DNA from: Onstottus_B arcticum
GTDB lineage: Bacteria; Acidobacteriota; Blastocatellia; UBA7656
Length of the DNA: 64,000 bases
Direction of reading: 5' to 3'
Assembly: GCA_038040485.1 (NCBI GenBank)
Contig: JBBPIE010000020.1
Span: 1-64,000, forward strand
A program made the position numbers and the translations under genes. This document shows, in pieces, positions 31,595-40,831 of this stretch (position 1 is its first letter; every line of letters starts with the position of its first letter). Under the pieces are notes generated by a model. That model saw only the letters and a list, made by a program, of their open reading frames with translations. It ran no database searches and was not told the origin of the DNA.

Positions 31595-31889
31595 TATGTG
31601 GTCCTTTCAATCAACCGCGTTAATGGGAGGGAGCAAGCGTGCGAGGAAAGATGAGTCATAAGGGAGTGTTGCGTCCTTCGACAGAAGCTATGAACATTCC
31701 GCAATCAAGCAAGGGTATACTAGCACCATCGCGCGCGGCCCGGCAAAGGCTCGTCCGCAACAAAACCGATGTCTCCAGGCATTCGAGATCATCGCGTCAG
31801 CTCGTGAAACACCGATCACTTGTCACTCTTCCAGTGTGCTAACTATACTTTCGCCGGTCGACAGTTAGCAGCATCCCGGAGAAGAGTCG
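31595..31889. other. divergent intergenic region
   Basis: About 295 bases between two divergent small genes. A possible -10 box TATACT is at 31717-31722, and a GGAG element lies nine bases before the ATG at 31890. A short plus-strand frame here has no family resemblance or binding site and was not accepted as a gene. Confidence 0.35.
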
Positions 31890-32348
31890 ATGCCTCGAAC
31901 GCGGTTCTGCTCGGCTTGCGGCGAGCCAATAAGAAAACAACGCGCAGCGTTCCCGGTGTTTGGGCTACTGTGCGCTCGCTGCTCGCCGCGCTTCAGACGC
32001 GAGCGAGCGCTGGTCATCGCCGCATTCTGCCTGTGTTTGGCGGCAGGGTTTGCCATCGCCAGATACACCGCTCCACGCGAACCTTTCTACTTCATTGGAA
32101 CACCGGTCGAGTTGAACGCGAATAAGGTGGCGCCTCCTACCGGAGGTTTACCTCGGACTGAAGCCAACGGGCCGGTGTTTCGCGCAGAGCAAGAGAAGAC
32201 ATCGGCCGATTCGCCTCGACCTGAATCAATCTGCGGAGCACCGACAAAATCAGGAAGGCCCTGCCAGCGCAAAGTGAAAGACGGGGGTTACTGCTGGCAA
32301 CACCGGGACAAGTTTGGCGGGATCAAACGCGCGCCAGACCAACGATGA
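31890..32348 (+). CDS. membrane protein with two small zinc motifs
   Basis: A 152-residue protein. N-terminal zinc ribbon FCSACGEPIRKQ ... LLCARCSPRF (two CxxC pairs, residues 7-32), one transmembrane helix ALVIAAFCLCLAAGFAIARY (residues 40-59), a linker, and a C-terminal CGAPTKSGRPCQRKVKDGGY followed by CWQH, a C...C...C...H site seen in many small zinc-binding proteins. Topology and metal sites are clear; the function is not known. GGAGAAGAG precedes the ATG. Confidence 0.75.
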   Translation: MPRTRFCSACGEPIRKQRAAFPVFGLLCARCSPRFRRERALVIAAFCLCLAAGFAIARYTAPREPFYFIGTPVELNANKVAPPTGGLPRTEANGPVFRAEQEKTSADSPRPESICGAPTKSGRPCQRKVKDGGYCWQHRDKFGGIKRAPDQR

Positions 32349-32454
32349 AGCTTCAGATGAAGAGACGGACTCGGCAGAACTCAGCCGGGACGTATCGCTG
32401 CTTCCCTAAACAAAGGATTCGTGCGGGCGGCGAGGTCGGCTTTCTCGGGGGCCT

Positions 32455-35004
32455 TCAAAGAGATGACACTTTTTCCTCCAGCGTCCGAGTGATTGTCTCT
32501 GGATCATCGCTGTCGTCAAAACTCAAAGGCTCGCCGAACGTTACTTTCACCTCGCCCGGACGAGCGAAGTACCTTCGCTGCTTCTTCAACTCATACAATC
32601 CGTCGATCCTCACCGGGACAACTTTCACCCCGAGCTGCCTGGCCAGCAAGCCGATGCCTTCCATGAAACGTTGCATCCGTTCGTCGCGGGCTCGCCGCCC
32701 CTCCGGGAACACAAGCACGCTGTAGCCTCGATCCATCAACTCTCCCGCAAAGGCAAAGCTCTTCCGAAATCCGCTCTTCTGTGGAAGCGGGAACACGTTG
32801 AACAACGCAACAACCAGAACGTACTCGATCAAACCGGCGAGCCGCGCGATCAGCCCGGAGTCTTTCCGCGGATGACGCCAGCCCCAGAGCTTTTCGCCTT
32901 CCATCGCAATCGCGAGCTTTCTGTGGAATCGCCCAGGAAGCGCCGCAAGAATCAACGACTGATCGACCATCGCGACGTGGTTCGATACGAACAACAGAGG
33001 GCCGCGCTCGCCGCGGATTCGCTCGCGCCCCGCCACTCGCACGCGGCTCATCAACCGAGTAAGGGGAAGAAGTAGCAGATAGGCCGCCAAGGTTCGAATC
33101 CAGGTCACCGGCCAGCGCCCGGACCATCGAGGATAGGCGCGCTCGTTTGATTCGGTTCCGCCTTCGCGAACGAGCTTCTCCACTTCAGCAAGCGTCGTCG
33201 CTTCGCTGAACGCGGCTTCGTCGATGTCGATCTGATAGTGGTCCTCAAGCGCGCTCAGTAGCTCGACTCGACCCATTGAGTCCAGCTTCAAGTCCGTAGC
33301 GAGATTCGCGGACGGATCCGCGTGCGCAGCAGATTCGCCGCTGACGCGCGCAATTTGTTCCAGGATGAAAGACGACGCAGCCTGTGTCGATTTGATCTCC
33401 GCGTTTCCTGCCGGCTGGTCAGCAGTAACTGCGGGCCGCTCCTTCATCCATTCGACAAGCTCGCGCTTTCGCACTTTGCGCGTCGGGGTCCGAGGGAAGT
33501 CCGCCTCGGGCCAAACCTCCCAACGACGAATCTGCTGATACTGGTTCAGGCCCTTGTTTGCTCGCTTCACCGCTATGGTTGCATCCGCATCGGCACGGGA
33601 CATTATCAGGACCGCGATCGGCTCTGGCCCGTGATGACTTTCAACTCCGATCACGGCGCTTTCGCGAACTTCAGGCTGTGAGTTCAACGCGGCTTCGAGG
33701 TCCTCGGGATAGATGTTCATTCCCGCAGCCGTGACGATTACGTCCTTCGAGCGGCTCTTGAAGTACAGGTTGCCCTGCGCGTCTCGTTCACCGACATCCC
33801 CGGTCTTGAGCCAGCCTTCTTCGTTGGTCAGCGGCACCAGGCCGCCGCGCCAATAGCCGGGAGACACGTTTGTGCCTCGCACGAGAATCTCGCCGCTCTC
33901 GCTGAGCCTCACCTCCTGCCCGGGCAATGTCTTTCCTATTGAGCCGCGACCGACCTTGAACGGGTGGTTAAGACTCACCAGCGCGGCAGTCTCGGTCATT
34001 CCATAGCCTTGAACGACGACGAACCCGAGCCTTCGCCAGAACACTTCGGTGTCCGCGGAGAGCGCAGCTCCGCCCGAAACAAACGCCCAGAACTTCCAAC
34101 CGAACTTGCGATGGATCCTCCGAAATACCCACCAGCGTCTTAGGAAATGCTGACCGTCGGCCGCAGCAAGCCTCGCATTGAAGCTCTCCGTCTGGCCCGA
34201 CGCTTCATAGTCAATCTCGATCTTGTGACGAATCGAGTCCAGCACTCGGGGCACGGCGGCTATGACCGACGCCCTATGCTTACGCGCGGCCTGGATGATC
34301 TCAGACGGGTTCATCGAGTCTTGAAACAAAGCCTCGCCGCCGAGCAGCTGCGGAACGAACATGCCCATGAACTGGCCGAAGACATGGCTGAGTGGGAGCA
34401 AGTTCAGAAATCGCAGAGGGTGAAACGGCCGCTCCCATTTCAGATACTTGTGAATCTCGCGTTCAAGCGGCTCCAGATTCGCCAGAACGTTTGCGTGTGT
34501 GATGCACACGCCCTTTGGCTCGGCCGTTGTGCCCGAGGTGAAGATGATCTCAGCGATGTCGGTTGGGGATGCGCGATCGGGCGAATAGTGCGAGGCGGAG
34601 TGGCTGCCGGCGATTTGCGCGAGGTTCTCAAGCGTGACAACCGGTAGGTTTGGCGCGAGGCTGCGTTGCTCGCGTCCTGCGAGCAACAGTTTCGCTCCGA
34701 CCTGTTCCTGAACGCGAGCCACAAACCCTGGCGTGCTCTCAAGGTCAAGCGGCACGACGATCGCGCCGCGCAGCAAACAGGCGAAGAAAGCCGCTACCCA
34801 CTCCGCGCTGTTGCCGCCGCAAAACAGCACGCGATCCCCTTTATCCACTCGGCGCGCTTCAAGCTCGCGTGAGAACTGAAAAGCCAAACGGCTAAGCCCC
34901 GCGTACGACCACTGCACAACTCGAACGCCTGCCCGTTGAGCTATTGCGGGCTCATCGCTCCTTCGCTCCCAATCATCCAGAAAACTCGCAAGGCTCTCAC
35001 GCAT
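32455..35004 (-). CDS. acyl-AMP ligase / acyl carrier / PlsC acyltransferase fusion
   Basis: An 849-residue three-domain protein. Residues 1-520 are an AMP-forming acyl ligase (TSGTTAEPKGV at 156-166, VQGYGMTETA near 331, TGDVGERD near 401, catalytic lysine near RKVRKRE). Residues about 545-615 are a carrier domain with the phosphopantetheine site KLDSMGRVELL (Ser576). Residues 635-849 are a PlsC-type acyltransferase with the HX4D motif NHVAMVD (His676, Asp681), FPEGRRARD near 760 and two or three hydrophobic segments. It probably activates a fatty acid, holds it on its own carrier and transfers it to a lysophospholipid or similar acceptor at the inner membrane. The layout recalls bacterial Aas and related fusions, but with an added carrier domain. 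Confidence 0.9.
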   Translation of the reverse strand: MRESLASFLDDWERRSDEPAIAQRAGVRVVQWSYAGLSRLAFQFSRELEARRVDKGDRVLFCGGNSAEWVAAFFACLLRGAIVVPLDLESTPGFVARVQEQVGAKLLLAGREQRSLAPNLPVVTLENLAQIAGSHSASHYSPDRASPTDIAEIIFTSGTTAEPKGVCITHANVLANLEPLEREIHKYLKWERPFHPLRFLNLLPLSHVFGQFMGMFVPQLLGGEALFQDSMNPSEIIQAARKHRASVIAAVPRVLDSIRHKIEIDYEASGQTESFNARLAAADGQHFLRRWWVFRRIHRKFGWKFWAFVSGGAALSADTEVFWRRLGFVVVQGYGMTETAALVSLNHPFKVGRGSIGKTLPGQEVRLSESGEILVRGTNVSPGYWRGGLVPLTNEEGWLKTGDVGERDAQGNLYFKSRSKDVIVTAAGMNIYPEDLEAALNSQPEVRESAVIGVESHHGPEPIAVLIMSRADADATIAVKRANKGLNQYQQIRRWEVWPEADFPRTPTRKVRKRELVEWMKERPAVTADQPAGNAEIKSTQAASSFILEQIARVSGESAAHADPSANLATDLKLDSMGRVELLSALEDHYQIDIDEAAFSEATTLAEVEKLVREGGTESNERAYPRWSGRWPVTWIRTLAAYLLLLPLTRLMSRVRVAGRERIRGERGPLLFVSNHVAMVDQSLILAALPGRFHRKLAIAMEGEKLWGWRHPRKDSGLIARLAGLIEYVLVVALFNVFPLPQKSGFRKSFAFAGELMDRGYSVLVFPEGRRARDERMQRFMEGIGLLARQLGVKVVPVRIDGLYELKKQRRYFARPGEVKVTFGEPLSFDDSDDPETITRTLEEKVSSL

Positions 35005-35257
35005 ATCGGGTCCAACGAAGTTGTTACTCGTGTGAGTTAATCAAACCGAGAATGCCTGAATATGATAGACGCACTGCGAACCTCGGCAAAGCGACTCTAC
35101 AATCGACCGGTCCCAGAATAATCCACCGACCCATTCAAGCGTTGACTACTGTGTCGCCGCATTGGTAGCCTGTCAATTAACTCTGTCACTCAGAAACGCC
35201 GCCGAGCGGCAGGTCTCGCCCATTTACGCGGCGCAGTTCACGAGGAGGATTGCTAAA

Positions 35258-37333
35258 ATGAGGCGCGTCATAGTATCAGCAGCTATCCTTGCGCTGACGC
35301 TTGCGGCTGTTGCCGCCGGCAAGGGCACACAGACTGCAAAGCCATTTACCATCGATGACCTACTGAGAGTCCGGCGTGTGTCCGATCCGCAAGTCTCACC
35401 CGACGGCCGTTGGATCGCTTACACGATAGCCGACACGGACAAAGCCGCAAACAAGCGGACCACCCAAATCTATCTGGTCTCCATCGAAGGCGGTGAGCCG
35501 CGCCAGATCACAAGCGAGAAGCAGTCGTCCAGCGCGCCGCGTTGGTCACCCGACGGAAAGCGGCTCGCGTTCGTTTCGGCTCGCGATGGCGAGTCGCAGG
35601 TTTGGACCATCCAAGTAACCGAAGGTGGAGCGGGAGACCTCAAAAAAGTCACCAGCGTTTCGACGGGAGCCGACGGCCCGATCTGGTCGCCCGATGGAAA
35701 GTGGATCGCTTTCACATCCGAAGTCTATCCCGACTGCCCCAGCGACGAGTGCAACAAGAAGCGGGCAGAGGAAGCGGCCGCGAACAAAGTAAAAGCAAGA
35801 ATCGAAGAGCGGTTGCTTTATAGGCATTGGACTTCATGGAAGGACGGCAAACGCTCGCACGTGTTTGTGTCGCCCGCAGATGGAGGCGAGGCTCGCGATC
35901 TTACGCCGGGCGATAGTGATGCGCCGCCGTTCAGCCTCGGAGGGCCAACCGACTACGCTTTCTCGCCCGACTCGAAGGAACTGGCCTTCGTTCGCAACAC
36001 CGACAAGGTCGAAGCGATTTCGACCAACGCCGATATCTTTATCGTGGCGGTTGCCGGGGGCGAAGGTCGGCGCATAACCGGAGAGAACCCGGCCGCCGAC
36101 GTCTCGCCGCAATACTCGCCGGATGGGCGCTACATCGGCTACCGCGCGCAATCAAAGCCAGGCTTTGAGAGCGATCGCTGGCGGCTAGCGCTTTACGACC
36201 GCAAGACCGGCCAGAGCCATTCAATAACCGAGCAACTCGATTCGTCGGTTGAGAGCTTCACGTTCTCACCCGATAGCGAGAAAGTCTGTTTAACGGCGGG
36301 GGAGCGGGGCCGCCAGCCAATCTACGAACTGGCGCTCAGCGGTGGTACAGCCAGAAAGATCATCGCCGACGGATTCAATGACGATGTGCAGGTCACAAAG
36401 GACGGCAAGACGCTCATCTTCAGCCGGCAGAGCATCGCGCGGCCCGTTGAGATTTGCCGGGCCGGCATAAATGGCGCCGGAGTCACGGTACTAACAAAGA
36501 CAAACGACGCGTTTCTAGCAGACTTCGCAATGAAGGCCGCCGAAGACGTCACCTGGGAAGGAGCGGGGGGCGCGAAGATTCATGGCTTCATCACCAAACC
36601 GGCGAGCTTTGCGGCAACAAAGAAGTATCCGCTTCTGGTCTTGATCCACGGCGGGCCGCAAGGCGCGTGGAACGATGCTTGGAGCTACCGATGGAATCCG
36701 CAGGTATTCGCGGCGGCCGGCTACGTGGTGTTCACTCCCAACCCGCGTGGCTCGACCGGGTACGGCCAGAAACTCGTTGACGAGATCTCAGGCGATTGGG
36801 CCGGCAAGGTGTACACGGACATCATGAACGGGGTGGCTTACGTCGCCTCGATGCCATACGTCGATCGCGATCGGATCGGCGCGGCGGGCGGAAGCTACGG
36901 CGGATACATGGTCAACTGGATCGAGGGTCACAACAACGATTCGCGAGCGAAGTTCAAGACGCTGGTTTCACATGCGGGCGTTTACAACCTGACCAGCATG
37001 TACGGCGTCACCGAAGAGTTGTGGTTCCCCGAGTGGGAGTTCAAAGGCACGCCGTGGACCAACCCCGATATGTATGCGCGCTGGTCGCCTCACATGTTCG
37101 CGAAGGAGTTCAAGACTCCGGCATTGGTGATTCACGGCGAGCTGGATTATCGAGTGCCGGTCGGGGAAGGGCTTCAGTTGTTCACTGCTCTTCAACGCCA
37201 GGGGGTCGAGTCAAAACTGCTGGTGTATCCCGATGAAGGCCACTGGGTATTGAAACCGCAGAACTCGGAACTCTGGTACAACACTGTGCTTGAATGGTTT
37301 GATCGATACCTCAAGCCAAAGTCTCAGCCGTGA
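35258..37333 (+). CDS. S9 family (prolyl oligopeptidase-type) secreted peptidase
   Basis: A 691-residue protein with a signal peptide (RVIVSAAILALTLAAVAAG). Residues about 45-390 form a beta-propeller made of repeats with VSPDGRWIAY, RWSPDGKRLAF and WSPDGKWIAF. The C-terminal alpha/beta-hydrolase carries GGSYGGYMV with Ser546, ELDYRVP with Asp630 and DEGHWV with His662, the complete triad. Substrates are short peptides, and the export signal puts it in the periplasm or outside. The chosen ATG has GAGGAGGA eight bases upstream; a longer upstream frame lacks one. It is divergent from the acyltransferase fusion gene. Confidence 0.93.
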   Translation: MRRVIVSAAILALTLAAVAAGKGTQTAKPFTIDDLLRVRRVSDPQVSPDGRWIAYTIADTDKAANKRTTQIYLVSIEGGEPRQITSEKQSSSAPRWSPDGKRLAFVSARDGESQVWTIQVTEGGAGDLKKVTSVSTGADGPIWSPDGKWIAFTSEVYPDCPSDECNKKRAEEAAANKVKARIEERLLYRHWTSWKDGKRSHVFVSPADGGEARDLTPGDSDAPPFSLGGPTDYAFSPDSKELAFVRNTDKVEAISTNADIFIVAVAGGEGRRITGENPAADVSPQYSPDGRYIGYRAQSKPGFESDRWRLALYDRKTGQSHSITEQLDSSVESFTFSPDSEKVCLTAGERGRQPIYELALSGGTARKIIADGFNDDVQVTKDGKTLIFSRQSIARPVEICRAGINGAGVTVLTKTNDAFLADFAMKAAEDVTWEGAGGAKIHGFITKPASFAATKKYPLLVLIHGGPQGAWNDAWSYRWNPQVFAAAGYVVFTPNPRGSTGYGQKLVDEISGDWAGKVYTDIMNGVAYVASMPYVDRDRIGAAGGSYGGYMVNWIEGHNNDSRAKFKTLVSHAGVYNLTSMYGVTEELWFPEWEFKGTPWTNPDMYARWSPHMFAKEFKTPALVIHGELDYRVPVGEGLQLFTALQRQGVESKLLVYPDEGHWVLKPQNSELWYNTVLEWFDRYLKPKSQP

Positions 37334-38151
37334 AGCGCTCAACGGATCGTTGTGCCGCTCAGGCGCTCTCATTACTCGTCTGCTTCAGCTCGAACAACAA
37401 ATTCGGCGAAAATGAACTCTCCGTTGGTCGGTGAACAAAGATGCCGCGATCGTTGACGGAGATCAGCGTCGCTTTGATTTGACCCTCGATCTGATTGATG
37501 AAGGCACGACGACACCTTCGATTTGCTCTATCGCCATCCCGTCTGTGGTCGTAGACGGCGATGCAGGCTTTCGAAGGCCCCGGGCAGCTTTGCACCAGGC
37601 ACGAGACAAGCAATCAAAGATCCCCGAAGTATCGTTGACAGCATCGCACATTGGAGAAAAAAATTGGAGGTCGCCACCGTGCCCGGGTAACGACCTCACC
37701 TCAAGTTCAGAACAGAATGGTAGAGATTCTAAGGATGTGCGACATTAACCTTAGCAATCTCGGTACCGCGATCTAGCCTGCAGGCAAATTATAGTTGTGC
37801 AAGCCATTAGCCAGAAATGTATCACCTGTCTGGGTCTGCCCTTTCCATGAATCTGGAAGTATCTACGAAAAACTGGAAATGGTCTTAAACCGCCAAACTA
37901 CTGGTTTCACTCTATCCAACATTCCAGTCTTCTCAAGAAGCTGAAACCCGGCTCCTGATCGTCGTGTTCCCAGCGGATGGTCGCTCGAAGTACGGATAGG
38001 CCAGATCTCCAGGGAGAAGGGTCGTTTTGGGTGACCCCTTGCTGCCTGGACGCGGCGAGGCCTTCGCTAGCACGGTTCTGCCTGGGATAGTCAGGGACGT
38101 AGCCGCCGTGGTGAAAGGGCGGGCTACATTGAGGAAGCGTCGAATCTCCGC
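37334..38151. other. 818-base gene-poor gap
   Basis: The gap between the S9 peptidase and the minus-strand TPR gene holds no intact gene. Its first third may contain a decayed minus-strand gene (listed separately). The remainder, 37740-38150, includes AT-richer stretches such as ATTATAGTTGTG and a run TCTACGAAAAACTGG that resembles sequence ahead of the TonB receptor gene (TCTACGAAAAAATGG near 51228). No promoter or RNA is identified with confidence. Confidence 0.4.
37359..37699 (-). pseudogene. possible frameshifted remnant of an unknown gene
   Basis: Two overlapping minus-strand frames can be joined near 37500: the first reads DTSGIFDCLSRAWCKAARGL, the second FINQIEGQIKATLISVNDRG and ends NLLFELKQTSNESA at a stop. 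The tail looks like genuine protein, whereas the individual frames do not. The family is not recognised. It may be a broken gene or a chance pattern in an otherwise empty gap. Confidence 0.25.
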
Positions 38152-39240
38152 TTAGTTCGTTCGGGTTGACGCCTGGCTGCGCAGATCTTTTATCACGGCG
38201 CGCACGCGCTCGGCGTCTTTGGCCTTGGGCGCCAGCTTCAGGTATAACTCCAGCTCATCAGCCGCAGCTACAGAGTTCTGTCTTTCGATATAGACCGCGG
38301 CGAGATAGCGGTGAGCCTCGATCGCGTCTTCGCCGCCGATGCTGATGGCTTGCTTCAATGCCTTCTCTGCACCGTTGTAGTCGCTCAAATTGACGAGCGC
38401 GCGACCCAATTGAAAATGGGCCAGCGCGGATGAGCTGTCTTTCTGAACCGCAATCTGAAGCTCAGCGGCCGCCACCTTGTACTCCTTTAACTGAAGCAGC
38501 ACGATGCCGTAATTGAGACGCGGATGAAAAGCTTCAGGCCCGATCTTGATCGCCGCGCGCAAAGCCTCGGCAGCATCCTTATACTGTTTGAGAGCTATGT
38601 ATTGAACACCGAGTTCGTTGAGCGCAGTCATAAAGTTCGGGTAGATTGCCAGGGCTTGTTTCAACTGATCGATAGCTTTCTTTCTATCGCCGGATTGGGC
38701 AGACTCGACAGCGTTTTTGTAAAGCTCGCGGGCAGCTTCAGGGGCTCCCCCTGCAGAGGCGTCCACGGTGCCGATTGCTCCCCGAGACCCGGTTGGTTTC
38801 GGCTCGATGTAAATGGTCACCGAGACCATGATACCTGGAGCGTTCCTCCTTTGCATCGGTTCAATTATGTCGACCGTTTCGGTCGCGTTTTCGAACTCTT
38901 CTCCCGCATCCACGATGACTGTATAACTGCCTCCGCGCAGTCTTCTGAATGTGAAAGCGCCGGAGTCGTCCGCTATAAGATACTGATCACCGCTATTCAA
39001 GCTCCGTAACTTCACCTTCGCGCGAAGTTCCAAACGCCCGCCTCCGCGGACGAATATTCGACCCTGAATGCTGTTCTTGCCACCGGTTCCAGGATCAGAG
39101 GGGTCGGAGTCAATCCCGCCTACCTGCGCGCGGACTGGCGCGGCGGACGAAGCAATCAACACCACCAGGCAGGCCACCATATACATGTTTGCGGGAGTTA
39201 ACCGCCTGAGGTTCGCAGACCCGTGTGATGTCGAGAACAT
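38152..39240 (-). CDS. exported TPR protein with carboxypeptidase-regulatory-like domain
   Basis: A 362-residue protein with a signal peptide (MVACLVVLIASSAAPVRAQ), then a carboxypeptidase-regulatory-like beta-sandwich (IQGRIFVRGGGRLELRAKVK through FRRLRGGSYTVIVDAGEEF), then about five TPRs from residue 180 on (ARELYKNAVESAQSGDRKKA, FMTALNELGVQYIALKQYKD, HPRLNYGIVLLQLKEYK). It is predicted to be periplasmic and to scaffold other proteins. The start at 39240 has AAGGAGG upstream and begins at the signal peptide. It is the last of the genes behind the TonB receptor at 41833. Confidence 0.85.
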   Translation of the reverse strand: MFSTSHGSANLRRLTPANMYMVACLVVLIASSAAPVRAQVGGIDSDPSDPGTGGKNSIQGRIFVRGGGRLELRAKVKLRSLNSGDQYLIADDSGAFTFRRLRGGSYTVIVDAGEEFENATETVDIIEPMQRRNAPGIMVSVTIYIEPKPTGSRGAIGTVDASAGGAPEAARELYKNAVESAQSGDRKKAIDQLKQALAIYPNFMTALNELGVQYIALKQYKDAAEALRAAIKIGPEAFHPRLNYGIVLLQLKEYKVAAAELQIAVQKDSSSALAHFQLGRALVNLSDYNGAEKALKQAISIGGEDAIEAHRYLAAVYIERQNSVAAADELELYLKLAPKAKDAERVRAVIKDLRSQASTRTN

Positions 39241-39352
39241 CGTGCACCTCCTTGTCAACTTGGTTGTTCCGAGAACCGATTGTGGGGATCGGGTCGAATG
39301 ATATCACAGTCGTATCAGGTCAAGAAGCGGGAACCCCTCCGCCGACGCTCAA

Positions 39353-40816
39353 CTAGCGGGACGCTCTACGCTGATACCAGACGATGTGATCACCGTGGTC
39401 CGGCCGTTCCGAATAGACCACCGTCTCGTAGCCTACCGAGCGCATTTCAGAGTTCGGCAGCTCGAGCAGCGCATTGTTTGAAAGCAAGAGGCCGCCCGGC
39501 CTTAGCATTCGCTCAACGTTAGCAAGGGCGAGGCTCTGCTCAAACACGTCGTAATAGACCAGGATGTTCGTTGCTATTATCAAGTCGAAGCCTTCTGCCA
39601 CATTCAAGCGCTGAACGACGATGTTCGCGTCTTCGGGAGTGACTGATGAGACGATGGATGGGCGAACTCGCACTGCACGTATCTTCAGGTCGCCTATGCC
39701 CGGTGGCAGCGCAACGGGAGCGACGGGCTTTCCTATGTGCTCACCAAATCGCAGCCAGTAGTCTATCGCATCCGGATACCATGGCCGCAGCGCATCACGC
39801 GGAAGTTGAATAGTGTAAGCTTCGCCGCGACCGGCTCGCTGGCGGGCGCCTCGGAGATGATCATTTACACGCGGGCTCAGGTCTAAGGTCGTCACTTTCA
39901 AATCACTGGCCCTTGATAGCATCGTCCGCAAAAGCGTATCAATGATCGCAAACGGTTGGATAGTTTGCTGAGGGTAGAAATCATATCCATCTTCTTTGTC
40001 AGTGAAGTCCAGCCCCGGGCCGACGATGGCAACGCGGCGGACGGTGCCCGGAGCAAGAAGCCCCCGAGCCTTGATTGATATGAGTGCTTTCTCCAGCGCG
40101 TAGTTAGGAAGCAACGATGTGTCGGAAGAGAGTCCGCGGCCGCTATATAGCTTGGACCTCTCCGCGAACTCCGCCGAAGGGTCTCCAAGCAGTCTCGCCG
40201 ACTGAAGAAGCCTGGCATAGCCCGCCTGCTCGTTCAGCATACGGGACAAGTTCGCTAACAAGTAGGTTCTTATCCTGTCTCGACCGGCTGCAGTTCTAAG
40301 ATCGTAACCCTTCTTCTCGATCATACGCCGAGCAAATATGACCCGCTCGTTAGAGCCCGGACCGGTCATCGCTCGCACCAGGTCGTCTACGCGCGAGTCG
40401 ACCGCTTTGAAGAATACCTCGGCGGTAGATAAAGAGCCGGAGGGTTCCTTTGATTGTTTTCCCGCCATCTGGGCCAAGACATTCAATGTGATTCGGGGAT
40501 TGCGAGTAAAGGAGGTGCCAAACAGTACAAAGTTTATCAGCGAATCCTCGTCTCCCTGTGCAAGGCGTCCGCGGATTTCGGAATCCCGATGAGCCACCCA
40601 GCTCGCCCAGATCGTCGGCATAGACTCGGGCTTTGCGCTGCGCAACTCGGCCGGTAGCACATCGTTCACCGCCTCGAGAATCGGTTTGGCTTCTGCGTAC
40701 GGGATGTAACTAACCTGTCCAGTCTGCTGAGCGGCCTGGGAACCCACAAGCGAAGTCACGAGCACGGAGGCAATGATCAGCGCCATGACTGCTGATGAGA
40801 GGATTGATCTACGCAT
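39353..40816 (-). CDS. exported methyltransferase-like protein
   Basis: A 487-residue protein. The N-terminus is a good signal peptide (SILSSAVMALIIASVLVTSL, then VGSQAAQQ). The C-terminal 230 residues look like a Rossmann-type SAM methyltransferase: VRRVAIVGPGLDFTDKEDG at the cofactor-loop position and FDLIIATNILVYYDVFEQSL with LRPGGLLLSNN, as in CheR and similar enzymes. Export would remove it from cytosolic SAM, so either the helix is an inner-membrane anchor with the enzyme inside or the domain is no longer catalytic. It sits 15 bases downstream of the LolA-like gene (start of this gene 40816, stop of that gene 40832), in the TonB-receptor module. Confidence 0.75.
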   Translation of the reverse strand: MRRSILSSAVMALIIASVLVTSLVGSQAAQQTGQVSYIPYAEAKPILEAVNDVLPAELRSAKPESMPTIWASWVAHRDSEIRGRLAQGDEDSLINFVLFGTSFTRNPRITLNVLAQMAGKQSKEPSGSLSTAEVFFKAVDSRVDDLVRAMTGPGSNERVIFARRMIEKKGYDLRTAAGRDRIRTYLLANLSRMLNEQAGYARLLQSARLLGDPSAEFAERSKLYSGRGLSSDTSLLPNYALEKALISIKARGLLAPGTVRRVAIVGPGLDFTDKEDGYDFYPQQTIQPFAIIDTLLRTMLSRASDLKVTTLDLSPRVNDHLRGARQRAGRGEAYTIQLPRDALRPWYPDAIDYWLRFGEHIGKPVAPVALPPGIGDLKIRAVRVRPSIVSSVTPEDANIVVQRLNVAEGFDLIIATNILVYYDVFEQSLALANVERMLRPGGLLLSNNALLELPNSEMRSVGYETVVYSERPDHGDHIVWYQRRASR

Positions 40817-40831
40817 TGGAACCAGACTTGG

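Noticed and set aside
31639..31842. 67-residue plus-strand frame in the divergent gap
   Set aside because: Basic, low-complexity product without a recognisable motif; no binding site; overlaps the probable promoter region of the following gene.
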